Assembly: GCF_003946465.1 (NCBI RefSeq)
Contig: NZ_RHOL01000005.1
Span: 40,537 to 104,536 of the forward strand
DNA length: 64,000 nucleotides
Direction of reading: 5' to 3'
Source of the DNA: Lacticaseibacillus hegangensis
GTDB lineage: Bacteria > Bacillota > Bacilli > Lactobacillales > Lactobacillaceae
Of this stretch, positions 27,541 through 36,393 are shown one piece after another (the first letter of the stretch is position 1; each line of letters begins with the position of its first letter). The position numbers and the translations under genes are program-made. The notes under the pieces were generated by a model, which worked only from the letters and a program-made list of their open reading frames with translations, ran no database searches and was not told where the DNA came from.

Positions 27541-28500
27541 ATGAAACGCATTGGGATTATGACCAGTGGTGGCGACGCCCCTGGCATGAATGCTGCTGTT
27601 CGTGCGGTTTCCCGCAAAGCCCTGACCGAAGGCCTTGAAGTCTTCGGCATTAATTATGGCTTCGCGGGTCTGGTTGCCGGCGATATTTTCCAAATCGACG
27701 CGGCTGCCGTCAACGATGTGATCAAGCGCGGCGGGACCATGCTTTACTCCGCCCGCTACCCTGAGTTTGAAAAGGAAGAAGTTCAACTCAAGGGCATCGC
27801 GCAGCTGAATAAGTTTGGCATCGACGCGCTGGTCGTTATCGGCGGCGACGGGTCTTACCACGGCGCCTTGAAGCTGACTCAGCACGGCTACAACGCGATC
27901 GGCCTGCCAGGCACGATCGATAACGACATTCCGTACACCGACTTCACGATCGGCTTTGACACCGCGGTCAACACCGCCCTGGATGCCATCGACAAGCTGA
28001 ACGACACGGCTGCCAGCCATGAGCGCACGTTCGTGGTTGAGGTCATGGGCCGCAACTGCGGTGACATTGCGATGTGGGCGGCCGTTGCCGGCGGCGCTGC
28101 AGACGTGATCATTCCGGAGCACGACTACGACATCGAAAAGGTTGCCGAGAAGTTGCGTTCTTCTCGCCAGCGCGGCCAAAAGCACGCCATCATCGTGCTG
28201 GCCGAAGGCGTCATGCACGCCGACGAATTCGCCGACAAGCTTGCCAAGTATGGCGACTTCCAGCTGCGCGCGACCACACTTGGCCACGTTCAGCGCGGCG
28301 GCAACCCGACGGCCAAAGATCGGGTGCTGGCCTCTGAGATGGGCGCCTACGCCGTTGAACTGCTGATGCAGGGCAAGGGCGGCCTGGCCGTTGGAATCCA
28401 GAACAACAAGCTGGTCAACCACGCCATGACCGATCTGTTTAACTCCAAGCACGAAAGTCAGTTGGAGCTGCACAAACTGGTCGAAGACCTTTCCTACTAG
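27541..28500 (+). CDS. pfkA: 6-phosphofructokinase
   Basis: ATP-dependent 6-phosphofructokinase, 319 residues, the normal length. It starts [21 protein letters not shown], with the ATP-binding [21 protein letters not shown] and the catalytic region [13 protein letters not shown] are present, with the effector/substrate residues MGRNCGDIA further on. Two ATGs are adjacent; the second fits the family start and sits six bases behind GAGGTG. pyk follows after 91 bases with no strong terminator between, so the pair is likely an operon. Confidence 0.97.
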   Translation: MKRIGIMTSGGDAPGMNAAVRAVSRKALTEGLEVFGINYGFAGLVAGDIFQIDAAAVNDVIKRGGTMLYSARYPEFEKEEVQLKGIAQLNKFGIDALVVIGGDGSYHGALKLTQHGYNAIGLPGTIDNDIPYTDFTIGFDTAVNTALDAIDKLNDTAASHERTFVVEVMGRNCGDIAMWAAVAGGAADVIIPEHDYDIEKVAEKLRSSRQRGQKHAIIVLAEGVMHADEFADKLAKYGDFQLRATTLGHVQRGGNPTAKDRVLASEMGAYAVELLMQGKGGLAVGIQNNKLVNHAMTDLFNSKHESQLELHKLVEDLSY

Positions 28501-28591
28501 ACGGCTGTTTAGTCAGCCAGAGTTCGCGTTTATCAATTAGTTAATTTGCCGTTAAGGCGGGTTAAAAAATTCAAAAGGAGCGATTTTACAT

Positions 28592-30358
28592 ATGAAAAAA
28601 ACCAAGATCGTTAGCACGCTTGGCCCTGCCAGCAACACGACCGACATTATCGTTAAGCTGATTCAGTCAGGCGCTAATGTATTCCGGTTTAACTTCTCTC
28701 ATGGGGACCACGAAGAACACCTGGCTCGCATGAACATGGTTCACGAAGCGGAAAAGATCACCGGCAAGACTGTCGGCATCATGCTTGACACCAAGGGTGC
28801 CGAGATTCGGACCACCGTTCAGAACACCCCGAACGGCAAGATCGAATTCAAGACCGGCGATGTTGTGCGCATCTCAATGGATGCTTCCCTTGAAGGGACC
28901 AAAGAAAAAGTCGCTGTTACCTATGACGGTCTTTACGACGACACGCACGTTGGCGGCCACGTCCTCTTCGATGATGGCTTGATCGACATGCTGATCACTG
29001 AAAAAGATGAAAAGAACCGCGAACTGGTCTGCACCGTTCAAAACGATGGGATCCTCGGCGGCCGCAAGGGTGTTAACGCCCCTGGCGTTTCGATCAACCT
29101 GCCTGGGATCACCGAAAAGGATGCCGATGACATTCGCTTCGGCCTTGACAATGGCATCAACTTCATCGCTGCTTCCTTCGTCCGCAAGCCGCAGGATGTC
29201 ATGGACATTCGCGAACTGCTCGAAGAAAAGGACGCGCTGAACGTTCAGATCTACCCGAAGATCGAATCCCAGGAAGGCATCGACAACTTCGATGACATCC
29301 TGAAGGTGTCCGACGGTTTGATGGTTGCCCGTGGCGACATGGGTGTTGAAATCCCATTCGAACATGTCCCGATCGTTCAGAAGACGTTGATCCGCAAGTG
29401 CAACGATGTCGGCAAGCCCGTCATCACTGCAACGCAGATGCTGGACTCCATGCAGGAGAACCCACGCCCGACCCGTGCCGAAGTTAACGACGTTGCCAAC
29501 GCTGTCTTTGACGGCACCGACGCCACCATGCTTTCCGGTGAGTCCGCTAACGGTGAATACCCAGTTGAATCTGTTGCAGCGATGTCCAAGATCGATTCCT
29601 ACATCGAAGAGCAGATCACCAAAGAAGGCGGCTACGCAGAGCGCAACTACGACAATGCGTCGGTCACTGAATCCGTTGGTGTTGCAGTTGCCCGCACGGC
29701 TAAGAAGCTTGGCGTGAAGACCATTGTTGCGGCAACCGAATCCGGCTACACGGCCCGCATGATCTCCAAGTATCGCCCAGATGCTGATATCCTGGCTTTG
29801 ACCTTTGATGAAAAGACCCAGCGCGGCCTGACCATCAACCGCGGTGTCTTCCCAGTCGTTGTCGACAAGCCTGCTAACACAGACGAAATGTTCGACCTTG
29901 CGACCAAGAAGGCTCAGGAGCTTGGTTTCGCTGAAGAAGGCGACCTAATCCTGATCACTGCCGGCGTCCCAGTTGGCGAATCTGGCACCACCAACGTCAT
30001 GAAGATCCAACTGATCGGCTCGAAGCTGGTTCAGGGTTCTGGTGTTGGCGACGAAGCAACTGTTGGTAAGGCGGTTCTGGCCACCTCTGCTGACGAAGCT
30101 GCAGCCAAGATGCAAAAGGGTGACATTCTGGTGGTTAAGACCACTGACAAGGATTACCTGCCAGCCATCGAAAAGGCGGCCGCTCTTGTCGTTGAAAACG
30201 GCGGCTTGACTTCCCACGCGGCCGTTGTCGGCATCGCCATGGGGATCCCAGTGGTTGTTGGCGCCGAGGGTGCCCTCAAGGCAATCACCGATGGTCAGAT
30301 CATCACCGTTGATTCCCGTCGCGGCATTGTTTACAAGGGTGCAACCAACACGCTGTAA
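28592..30358 (+). CDS. pyk: pyruvate kinase with C-terminal PEP-utiliser domain
   Basis: A 588-residue pyruvate kinase producing pyruvate and ATP from PEP and ADP. The barrel has SHGDHEEH, the catalytic MLDTKGAEIRT, KIESQEG and MVARGDMGVEIP. Like Bacillus and Lactobacillus enzymes it ends in an extra domain of about 110 residues with GGLTSHAAVVG, the His-containing motif of the PEP-utilising mobile domain. Codons ending in T are more frequent than in neighbours, as expected for a highly expressed gene. RBS is AAAAGGAGCG. Confidence 0.97.
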   Translation: MKKTKIVSTLGPASNTTDIIVKLIQSGANVFRFNFSHGDHEEHLARMNMVHEAEKITGKTVGIMLDTKGAEIRTTVQNTPNGKIEFKTGDVVRISMDASLEGTKEKVAVTYDGLYDDTHVGGHVLFDDGLIDMLITEKDEKNRELVCTVQNDGILGGRKGVNAPGVSINLPGITEKDADDIRFGLDNGINFIAASFVRKPQDVMDIRELLEEKDALNVQIYPKIESQEGIDNFDDILKVSDGLMVARGDMGVEIPFEHVPIVQKTLIRKCNDVGKPVITATQMLDSMQENPRPTRAEVNDVANAVFDGTDATMLSGESANGEYPVESVAAMSKIDSYIEEQITKEGGYAERNYDNASVTESVGVAVARTAKKLGVKTIVAATESGYTARMISKYRPDADILALTFDEKTQRGLTINRGVFPVVVDKPANTDEMFDLATKKAQELGFAEEGDLILITAGVPVGESGTTNVMKIQLIGSKLVQGSGVGDEATVGKAVLATSADEAAAKMQKGDILVVKTTDKDYLPAIEKAAALVVENGGLTSHAAVVGIAMGIPVVVGAEGALKAITDGQIITVDSRRGIVYKGATNTL

Positions 30359-30381
30359 GCTTTCCGCTCATATCGATTTGA

Positions 30382-30416
30382 AGAAGGTCACCTCAGTGAT
30401 GGGGTGATCTTTTTTT
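30382..30416 (+). terminator. pyk terminator
   Basis: AGGTCACC pairs with GGTGATCT (one G-U) and is followed by seven more T. Confidence 0.85.
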
Positions 30417-30579
30417 GTGAAATCAATTACGCCAGAGATTCTGGCTTTCTTTGTAGTGGGGTAGTGTGTGGACCAATATTTCAAGGCGTAATGCGCCGAG
30501 AACTGGGCACTACACCAACTTAGGCGCTTACGATTGATTGGTGGGTGTTTACAAGACAAGGAATAATTTATCAGCCACA

Positions 30580-30612
30580 AAATCGCAAAAGGCCCTCTCG
30601 AAAACGAGGGTC
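30580..30612 (-). terminator. minus-strand terminator-like hairpin
   Basis: On the minus strand GGACCCTCG, a TTTT loop and CGAGAGGGCC are followed by TTTTGCGATTTTG. It lies about 150 bases downstream of the small minus-strand ORF at 30757-31029. Confidence 0.55.
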
Positions 30613-30756
30613 CTCCCGAGAACATATTAATCAGCACCAATTGACAACGACCCCGACTTTGACAATGCAGACCCGCGAAGCAATCTCTATAACCAGCACC
30701 GTCGCTGTGCCATGGAATCATGCAGATAACTTGCACTTAGCAACAGATATTTATTG

Positions 30757-31029
30757 CTAACGATTGTCAACTAACCGATACGCCGCGATGACGTTGTGGC
30801 GGCGAACGATTACGCAAAGCGAGCGGCTTGGATTAGGAAAGGTCGCGCTACCTTCAGGTCCAGAATAACGCAACGTTTTGGCGCGCGTGGGGCCAACCAC
30901 TACAATCCCTTCGTTCGGAATGTTAGTGTTCTGCGGCCAAAAATGTACGGCTAAACCACCGATACTGATGCCCAGAAGCAGGGTAAGACCAAATTGAATG
31001 ATTGTCTTGATGATTGCCTTTCTTTTCAT
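30757..31029 (-). CDS. small membrane-anchored protein, unknown
   Basis: A 90-residue ORF starting MKRKAIIKTIIQFGLTLLLG. Residues 10-30 form one membrane helix behind a basic start, and about 58 residues would lie outside. Its ATG overlaps the TAA of the upstream 54-codon frame (TAATG), so translation may be coupled. No typical ribosome-binding site stands just before it. A longer in-frame start at 31056 is too far from AAGGAGG at about 31075. No family is recognised, and it may be a remnant. Confidence 0.4.
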   Translation of the reverse strand: MKRKAIIKTIIQFGLTLLLGISIGGLAVHFWPQNTNIPNEGIVVVGPTRAKTLRYSGPEGSATFPNPSRSLCVIVRRHNVIAAYRLVDNR

Positions 31030-31280
31030 TATCTGATGTCGAAGACCCTGATCCATTTCAGGGTCTTCTCTCCCTCCTTAGTGTTTGGCTTGACCACGGT
31101 GGGGTCAGTCACGCTTACTAAATTATCCTGTATCGCAGAGCTGTCGTTCAGCTTTGTTGCTTTAACGATGAAGCCTGGCATTGCAAGCGTCATTGTAAGA
31201 ATTAGCGTTGGAAAAGTGAAACTTATCTCCTTCGAGAAGAACGTTCCCCTTCAGATGAATAATCTGGTGGTTTTGCGCAT
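31029..31280 (-). pseudogene. broken ORF upstream of the small membrane protein
   Basis: From an ATG at 31280 the frame reads MRKTTRLFI, then meets TGA at 31251-31253. The same frame continues open to a TAA at 31029. The continuation looks like a signal or membrane segment (SFTFPTLILTMTLAMPGFIV) followed by a polar tail ending KTLKWIRVFDIR. An internal ATG at 31193 gives 54 residues but has no ribosome-binding site. The simplest reading is a gene interrupted by a stop codon; a sequencing error could also explain it. Confidence 0.4.
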
Positions 31281-31284
31281 GGTA

Positions 31285-31298
31285 TGTAACCGATTACA
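31285..31298. promoter_or_regulatory. cre box matching the CcpA consensus at all fixed positions
   Basis: TGTAACCGATTACA fits TGNNANCGNTNNCA at every fixed position on both strands. It lies five bases before the ATG of the broken minus-strand ORF and 200 bases before the plus-strand HTH gene. Confidence 0.65.
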
Positions 31299-31460
31299 CA
31301 GCAAATGTACGCCTAAGTAGGTGAATGTCAATAAGTGTGAATTCTTCTCAGAGGACCATTCTCTGGTTAATTAACTTCTGTACTTCCGGCAGACATTCCT
31401 CCATTTATTATTTCACAGAAGTCGCAGTAGCGATTGCCCACCGGTCAATGTAATATATAT

Positions 31461-31489
31461 TTGGCATTTGCTGGTTCAGGTCGTATACT
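31461..31489 (+). promoter_or_regulatory. promoter of the HTH regulator
   Basis: TTGGCA and TATACT are separated by exactly 17 bases, 18 bases upstream of the ATG. The transcript would have a very short leader. Confidence 0.75.
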
Positions 31490-31507
31490 GATGACGAGGA
31501 AAAATTG

Positions 31508-31702
31508 ATGAAAAATGAACGCATGCGCGCCGCGCGCACTGCGCGTGATCTGACGCAGGCCGAGCTGGCTCAACGGATCGGCGTGACGCGGCAAACCATC
31601 GGGGCCATTGAAAAAGGGGACTACAATCCCACCATTCAGCTTTGCCTGCGGATCTGCAAGGCGTTGGGCAAAACGCTGGACGACTTGTTCTGGGAAGACT
31701 GA
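31508..31702 (+). CDS. Xre/Cro-CI family small regulator
   Basis: A 64-residue protein that is little more than one helix-turn-helix domain: RDLTQAELAQRIGVTRQTIG, then AIEKGDYNPTIQLCLRICKALGK. The acidic end LDDLFWED is typical of the YozG/PlcR-type short regulators. I start at the ATG at 31508 (MKNERMRAART). GAGGAAAA lies upstream, and the TTG three bases before is not needed. It is paired with the membrane protein 24 bases downstream, a common regulator/membrane cassette in Firmicutes. Confidence 0.9.
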   Translation: MKNERMRAARTARDLTQAELAQRIGVTRQTIGAIEKGDYNPTIQLCLRICKALGKTLDDLFWED

Positions 31703-31726
31703 CGCATTCATTAGGGGGTCTAGCTG

Positions 31727-32170
31727 ATGTTTGATGAGAGACAACACTTGCTACGGTTGCGGGGATTCACCGGCGGCTTTTGGCTGCTGCTCGGACTGCT
31801 TGGCCTAAATGGCGCGGCCTCCGCGTTAGTTGGGCATCCAGTCGTGGCTGATCAGGGCACTTTGACTCTGCTGGTCTTTTTTCTGACCATGGTGGCGGTG
31901 ATCGTCTACGACATCTTCACCGGCGCGTATTTGAAGCCTAGTGAGAGCACCCGCATTTTGCTGCTGCTGGGCGGCATCGGCATCATTGAGCTCTTGATCA
32001 CGGGTCAAGACTATTGGTGGAAGATGACGCTGCATTACGGGGAGCCGCTGGTCGTCCGGGGACAGCTGACGCGCGCTGCTGTCGCCGCGCTGGTGCCCTG
32101 GTGTTTCATCTTGATCGGGGCCGCTGCGTTAATTCAATGGTGGCGCGAGCGATCCGGCAGGGTTAAATAG
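31727..32170 (+). CDS. membrane protein paired with HTH regulator, unknown
   Basis: A 147-residue protein with four predicted helices (about 12-32, 43-65, 78-96 and 120-142) and short polar loops. Such proteins are typically found directly behind small Xre regulators. They are often annotated as DUF2178/DUF3796/DUF6773-like, but I cannot choose among these from sequence. It probably shares the 31461 promoter, and a strong terminator ends the pair. Confidence 0.8.
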   Translation: MFDERQHLLRLRGFTGGFWLLLGLLGLNGAASALVGHPVVADQGTLTLLVFFLTMVAVIVYDIFTGAYLKPSESTRILLLLGGIGIIELLITGQDYWWKMTLHYGEPLVVRGQLTRAAVAALVPWCFILIGAAALIQWWRERSGRVK

Positions 32171-32177
32171 CGCGTGA

Positions 32178-32207
32178 GGCTGCTGAAGCGATTCAGCAGC
32201 CTTTTTT
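32178..32207 (+). terminator. terminator of the regulator/membrane pair
   Basis: A perfect 10-bp stem GGCTGCTGAA / TTCAGCAGCC has a four-base loop and is followed by six T. Confidence 0.92.
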
Positions 32208-32326
32208 GACCAAATTTGATCGCGGTCAAGGGTCGCCATTATTTTCTCGTTATCGTTATGTAAACTAGTGACAATATTGGCCGAAGCGTGTAAAGTGTTA
32301 GCTAGACTGTACCCTCGGAGGTAGAC

Positions 32327-32788
32327 ATGGAAAGCTGGTTATTCCTTGGCGCGGTGTTCGGCATCGCCGCCCTGTCGAAAAACAAGGCCCTGATGATCGG
32401 CGTCGGGTTCGTGATGCTGCTCAAGCTGGTGCCGGTGCTGCATCCGCTGCTGAAGCTGATGCAGGCCCAAGGCATCAACTGGGGCGTCACGATCATTTCG
32501 GCGGCCATCATGGTGCCGATCGCGACCGGTGAGATCACGATCCAAGATTTGGTGAACGTGATGAAGACGCCGGCGGGCTGGATCGCCATCGCGATGGGCA
32601 TTCTGGTCGCGGTGCTGTCGTCAAAAGGGGTCGGCCTGCTTGCCGGCAATCCCGAAATGACGGTCGCGCTGGTGTTTGGGACGATCCTGGGCGTGGTGTT
32701 CCTCAAGGGCATTGCGGCCGGGCCGGTGATTGCCAGCGGGATGACGTACGTGATTCTCAGCGTGTTTAACTTGATGCCAACGCATTAA
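32327..32788 (+). CDS. DUF441 membrane protein (YtwI-like)
   Basis: A 153-residue hydrophobic protein with about four helices. The motif [19 protein letters not shown] in the first part, [20 protein letters not shown] in the second, and the C-terminal [12 protein letters not shown] are characteristic of UPF0756/DUF441. The role is unknown. RBS is CGGAGGTAG. cvfB starts eight bases behind it, so this is likely the head of the cvfB-xerD-ribT-scpAB-rluB cluster. Confidence 0.88.
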   Translation: MESWLFLGAVFGIAALSKNKALMIGVGFVMLLKLVPVLHPLLKLMQAQGINWGVTIISAAIMVPIATGEITIQDLVNVMKTPAGWIAIAMGILVAVLSSKGVGLLAGNPEMTVALVFGTILGVVFLKGIAAGPVIASGMTYVILSVFNLMPTH

Positions 32789-32796
32789 AGGAGAAA

Positions 32797-33663
32797 ATGA
32801 TGAATTTTAACGGGCAAATTATTGACGCAACGGTTTCAGATCTTAACGAGACTCAGGTGTTTGTGCAGTACCAAGGCGTGACGATGAGCGTTGACGCTGC
32901 CGAGTTTGAAACGCAGCCTGCCGTGGGCGACGAACTGCACGGTTTCGCGTACGAAAATAAAAGCGGTGCGGACCGCTTTACGACCAAGCTGCCCGAGGTG
33001 GGTTACGACCGTTACGCCTTTGGCACAGTCGTTGACGTGCGCAAGGATCTGGGGGTGTTCATCGATATCGGTCTGCCTGACAAGGACCTGGTCCTGTCTT
33101 TGGACGACCTGCCAGAGCTGCACAAACTATGGCCGGCCAAGGGCGACCGCCTGATGGTGTCCATGCACATCGATAAAGAGCACCGCCTGTGGGCCAAGCT
33201 GGCGGACATGAACATGTTCCAAGCCGTGGCCAATCAGGCCAAGCCGACAATGATGAACCAGGACGTCACCGCCACGGTGTACGCGCTGCGCCTGTCTGGG
33301 ACCCATGTCATCACCGATGATTATTACCTGGGCTTCATTCACCCCAGCGAGCGCGAGCAGGAGCCGCGGCTCGGCGAGGTCGTGCACGGCCGCGTGATCG
33401 GCGTGCGCGACGACGGGACCTTGAACCTGTCGCTGCGCCCGCGCGCTTACGAGGAGATCGGCGACGATGCCGCGATGATCCTGGCCTTTATCGACCACGA
33501 CCCGAGCAAATCGATCCCCTACACCGATAAAAGTGATCCGGACGCCATCAAAATGACGTTTGGCATCAGCAAGGGCGCCTTCAAGCGCGCCTTGGGGCAC
33601 CTGCTGAAGGCGCGCCTGATCGTTGAAGAAAATGGAGTGACCCGTCGTGCCGACCAAAAGTGA
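32797..33663 (+). CDS. cvfB: CvfB-like S1 RNA-binding regulator
   Basis: A 288-residue protein of the CvfB/YitL family. It contains S1-like modules (RYAFGTVVDVRKDLGVFIDIG in the second, VHGRVIGVRDDGTLNLSLR in the third) and a C-terminal winged helix (DAIKMTFGISKGAFKRALGHL). In staphylococci CvfB binds RNA and affects virulence gene expression. Two adjacent ATGs are possible (32797 or 32800) behind AAAGGAG. The stop lies inside xerD, with an overlap of 17 bases. Confidence 0.9.
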   Translation: MMNFNGQIIDATVSDLNETQVFVQYQGVTMSVDAAEFETQPAVGDELHGFAYENKSGADRFTTKLPEVGYDRYAFGTVVDVRKDLGVFIDIGLPDKDLVLSLDDLPELHKLWPAKGDRLMVSMHIDKEHRLWAKLADMNMFQAVANQAKPTMMNQDVTATVYALRLSGTHVITDDYYLGFIHPSEREQEPRLGEVVHGRVIGVRDDGTLNLSLRPRAYEEIGDDAAMILAFIDHDPSKSIPYTDKSDPDAIKMTFGISKGAFKRALGHLLKARLIVEENGVTRRADQK

Positions 33664-34552
33664 ACAAGCGCGCGCCGATCTGATCGGTGATTTTGTGCAC
33701 TACCTGGACATCGAGCGCGGCTTAGCCAAAACGACGCAGGCCAGCTACCGGCAGGACCTGGTCGAATTCACGGCCTGGGTCAACCAGCAAAAATTGCCAG
33801 GTTTTCCGGAAGACTTGGCCTCGATTCAGGCCTTCCTGGCGACGCAGGCGCAGGTCAAGGCCGCGACGTCGCAGAGTCGGATGATTTCGGCCATGCGCAG
33901 GTTTTACCGGTACCTCCTGCGCGAAGAGCGGGTGAAGGCCGACCCGATGGCGCTGGTCGACTCACCCAAGCCCACTAAGCACCTGCCGGCGACGCTGAAC
34001 GGCCCGGAGATCGATGCGCTGATGGCCGCGCCCGACGTCAACAAACCACTCGGGCTGCGCGACCGAGCAATTTTTGAGCTGATGTACGCGACCGGGCTGC
34101 GGGTCTCCGAGGTGGTCAACTTGCGGCTGGACCAGCTGCACCTGAGTTTGAACCTGCTGGAAGTCACCGGGAAGGGCGACAAGCAGCGCATTGTGCCGGT
34201 GTCGCCGCAGGCCGTCGACTGGGTCAATCAGTACCTGCATGACAGCCGGCCGCGCCTGATCAAAAGCGGCAAGCCCAGCGTCGTGTTCGTCAATTTTCAC
34301 GGCCATCAGCTGACGCGGCAGGGCATCTGGAAGAACCTCAAGGCCTACATTGCCGCCCTCGGCATTCAAAAGGACGTCACACCGCACACGCTGCGCCACA
34401 GTTTTGCCACGAACTTGCTGGAAAACGGCGCGGACCTGCGGGTGGTGCAGGAGCTGCTTGGCCATGCCGACATCTCCACGACCCAGATTTACACGCACCT
34501 GTCCAACAAGAAGATTATGACCGTGTACCATCAGACCCATCCGCGCGGGTAG
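33647..34552 (+). CDS. xerD: site-specific tyrosine recombinase XerD
   Basis: A 301-residue tyrosine recombinase that, with its partner, resolves chromosome dimers at dif. The core-binding domain (about 10-105) is followed by the catalytic domain with Arg152, Lys176, His247, Arg250, His273 and nucleophile Tyr282, all in place (GLRVSEV, HTLRHSF, LLGHADISTTQIYTH). Start is GTG with GGAGTGA six bases upstream, inside the end of cvfB. Its place in a core cluster before ribT-scpAB supports XerD rather than a phage integrase. Confidence 0.94.
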   Translation: MPTKSEQARADLIGDFVHYLDIERGLAKTTQASYRQDLVEFTAWVNQQKLPGFPEDLASIQAFLATQAQVKAATSQSRMISAMRRFYRYLLREERVKADPMALVDSPKPTKHLPATLNGPEIDALMAAPDVNKPLGLRDRAIFELMYATGLRVSEVVNLRLDQLHLSLNLLEVTGKGDKQRIVPVSPQAVDWVNQYLHDSRPRLIKSGKPSVVFVNFHGHQLTRQGIWKNLKAYIAALGIQKDVTPHTLRHSFATNLLENGADLRVVQELLGHADISTTQIYTHLSNKKIMTVYHQTHPRG

Positions 34553-34638
34553 GCCAAAGCCGCGGCCGCGCGGGATTTGTTCGGGGTCTTAAGATATGGT
34601 AAAGTATCCTAGAGTGTAGTTAATCTGTGGAGGCAATC

Positions 34639-35031
34639 ATGCTAACCAAGTATAAGAATGATTATGCCAAGATCGCGATGGGCTTTTTGTCGTTCATTCC
34701 CGACCTGAAAGACATTGATCATCTCAAAACCGAACTGACGCTGTACACGGCGGACAATTCGCATGTGCTGTACCTGTACCGCGAAGCTCCTGGGGAGGAC
34801 TTCGAAGGGGTCGTCGGCGTGGAGCTGGGCGAAGACTACGTGATGCTGCGGCATCTGTCGCTTTCGCCGGCAGTGCGCTCCGACGAGACGCGGTTTGCGG
34901 TGCTGCGCGATTTGTGTGCCGAGTACCCGGATAAGAAACTGATGGGCACGATGGACAACGCGAGCCTGATTGCGGCGTTTTCGAAGCATAGAAAAGAGGA
35001 TCACGATGGCACTGACGTTGGTGCTGAATGA
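34639..35031 (+). CDS. ribT: RibT-like GNAT-fold protein
   Basis: A 130-residue protein starting MLTKYKNDYAKIAMGFLSFI, matching RibT, which sits between rib genes and scpA in Bacillus. It is described as acetyltransferase-like with no proven reaction. Here the biosynthetic rib genes are absent, and only the riboflavin transporter ribU is nearby. The ATG at 34639 is chosen because GGAGG sits six bases upstream. The GTG at 34627 would overlap that site. It overlaps scpA by 26 bases. Confidence 0.82.
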   Translation: MLTKYKNDYAKIAMGFLSFIPDLKDIDHLKTELTLYTADNSHVLYLYREAPGEDFEGVVGVELGEDYVMLRHLSLSPAVRSDETRFAVLRDLCAEYPDKKLMGTMDNASLIAAFSKHRKEDHDGTDVGAE

Positions 35032-35734
35032 CTTTTCCGGGCCGCTTGACCTGCTTTGGCACCTGATTCGGACCAATGAAGTCGATATTTACGATATTCC
35101 GATCGCAGAGATCACTAGCCAATACCTGGCTTACCTGCATGACATGCAGACAGCCCGGCTGGACGTGGCTGGTGATTATTTTGTTATGGCCGCCAGTCTC
35201 ATGGCGATGAAAAGCAAAATGCTGCTGCCTCAGCCCGAGCCGGATCCTGAGGACGAGGACACCGAATACGAAGATCCCCGCGCGGGGCTGGTCGCCCAGC
35301 TGTTGACCTATCAGGTGTACCAAGAGGCGGCCGAACAGCTGCGGGAGCGCGAAACGGCGCGCTCTCAGTCCTATGCCAAGCCTGAGTCCCTGCCAGGCGC
35401 CGACGTTCAGGTGCCGATGCGGCCGGGCTCGGTCAAGCTGAACGACATCAGCCGCGCAATGGCGGCGGTGGTCGCGCGGCAGCTGGCGACCAAAACGACG
35501 ATTGCCCACATCGAGGCAGAGCCGATTTCGGTGGAAAAACGCATTGCCGAGGTGCTCAAACAAATCGATGAAGTCGGCACCTGCCGCTTTGACGCGCTGG
35601 TCGCGGTCAATACGGTGGATGGCGTGGTCACCACCTTTTTGGCGATTTTGACGCTGATGAAGGCGGACCAGATCATCTGCGAGCAGTCCGGACCGTTTGC
35701 GCCCATCACCGTGATGAAGAAGGAGGCCGCCTGA
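35006..35734 (+). CDS. scpA: segregation and condensation protein A
   Basis: The kleisin subunit (242 residues) that bridges SMC heads with ScpB in bacterial condensin. The N-terminal part LNDFSGPLDLLWHLIR and YFVMAASLMAMKSKMLLP is the typical SMC-neck binding region. The C-terminus forms a winged helix for the SMC cap. I start at the ATG at 35006 (MALTLVLNDF); the upstream in-frame ATG lies deep in ribT. Its stop overlaps the scpB start by one base (TGATG). Confidence 0.95.
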   Translation: MALTLVLNDFSGPLDLLWHLIRTNEVDIYDIPIAEITSQYLAYLHDMQTARLDVAGDYFVMAASLMAMKSKMLLPQPEPDPEDEDTEYEDPRAGLVAQLLTYQVYQEAAEQLRERETARSQSYAKPESLPGADVQVPMRPGSVKLNDISRAMAAVVARQLATKTTIAHIEAEPISVEKRIAEVLKQIDEVGTCRFDALVAVNTVDGVVTTFLAILTLMKADQIICEQSGPFAPITVMKKEAA

Positions 35735-36393
35735 TGCAGCCCGTGATCGAAGCCATTTTGTACACCGCCGGGGAAGCGGGCGTTGGGCTGATTGAATTTG
35801 CCCAGCTGCTCAACATCTCGCCGGCCGCCATGCGCCAGCAGCTGGCTACGTTTGGGCAGGGGCTGGCAGACGATGCCAGTCGCGGCCTGATGCTGCAAAG
35901 CGCCGACGACCGGTATTATCTGTTGACCAAGCCGGAATACGCGGATGCCTTGAAGCAGTACTTCGCCGGTCCGCCGCACACCGGGTTGTCCAACGCCGCG
36001 CTGGAAGTGCTGGCGATCATCGCCTACCAGCAGCCCATCACGCGCCTGGAAATCGACGACGTGCGCGGGGTGCAAAGCTCCGGCGCCTTGACCACGCTGG
36101 CGTCGCGGCAACTGATCAAGGAGGCTGGGCGCAAGGATGCGCCGGGGCGGCCGATTCTCTATGCCACCACGCCGTTTTTCCTGGACTACTTTGGCCTGCA
36201 CACCTTAGACGACTTGCCGCCTTTGGATGAGGCCAAGGCCGACCCGACCGAGGTCGACTTGTTCACCGATTTTCGCCACACGCTGCCAGACAGCGGGGAA
36301 GATGACGCCGAGGCGGCGCCGTCAGAATCAGCAGATGCAGCAACTGAGGCCACTGACGCGAAGTCAGAGGAAGGATCCAACCATGCCAAGTAA
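35734..36393 (+). CDS. scpB: segregation and condensation protein B
   Basis: A winged-helix dimer partner of ScpA in the SMC complex, 219 residues. It shows EAILYTAGEAGVGLIEFAQLL at the start and LEVLAIIAYQQPITRLEIDDVRGV (given in part) in the second winged helix. A long acidic, low-complexity tail follows (about 170-219, rich in Glu, Asp, Ser and Ala). The start overlaps the scpA stop, and the stop overlaps rluB by 11 bases. Confidence 0.95.
   Translation: MQPVIEAILYTAGEAGVGLIEFAQLLNISPAAMRQQLATFGQGLADDASRGLMLQSADDRYYLLTKPEYADALKQYFAGPPHTGLSNAALEVLAIIAYQQPITRLEIDDVRGVQSSGALTTLASRQLIKEAGRKDAPGRPILYATTPFFLDYFGLHTLDDLPPLDEAKADPTEVDLFTDFRHTLPDSGEDDAEAAPSESADAATEATDAKSEEGSNHAK

Larger units (their letters stand above)
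30417..31460. other. AT-richer island without an intact recognisable gene
   Basis: About 1 kb between pyk and the HTH regulator is clearly less GC-rich than the rest and lacks the strong G/C third-position bias. It holds two small minus-strand ORFs (annotated separately), a minus-strand terminator-like hairpin, a consensus cre box at 31285-31298, and a 9-bp hairpin at 31043-31066 (AGACCCTGA / TCAGGGTCT). The plus-strand ORFs across it have no ribosome-binding site or family resemblance. It looks like the remains of an acquired or decayed locus. Confidence 0.5.

Noticed and set aside
30545..30760. Plus-strand 71-codon ORF in the AT-rich island
   Set aside because: No ribosome-binding site, and it runs through a strong minus-strand terminator hairpin. 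The translated sequence shows no domain.
30994..31320. Plus-strand 108-codon ORF in the AT-rich island
   Set aside because: No ribosome-binding site or recognisable family. It is antisense to the coupled minus-strand frames that have better translational features.
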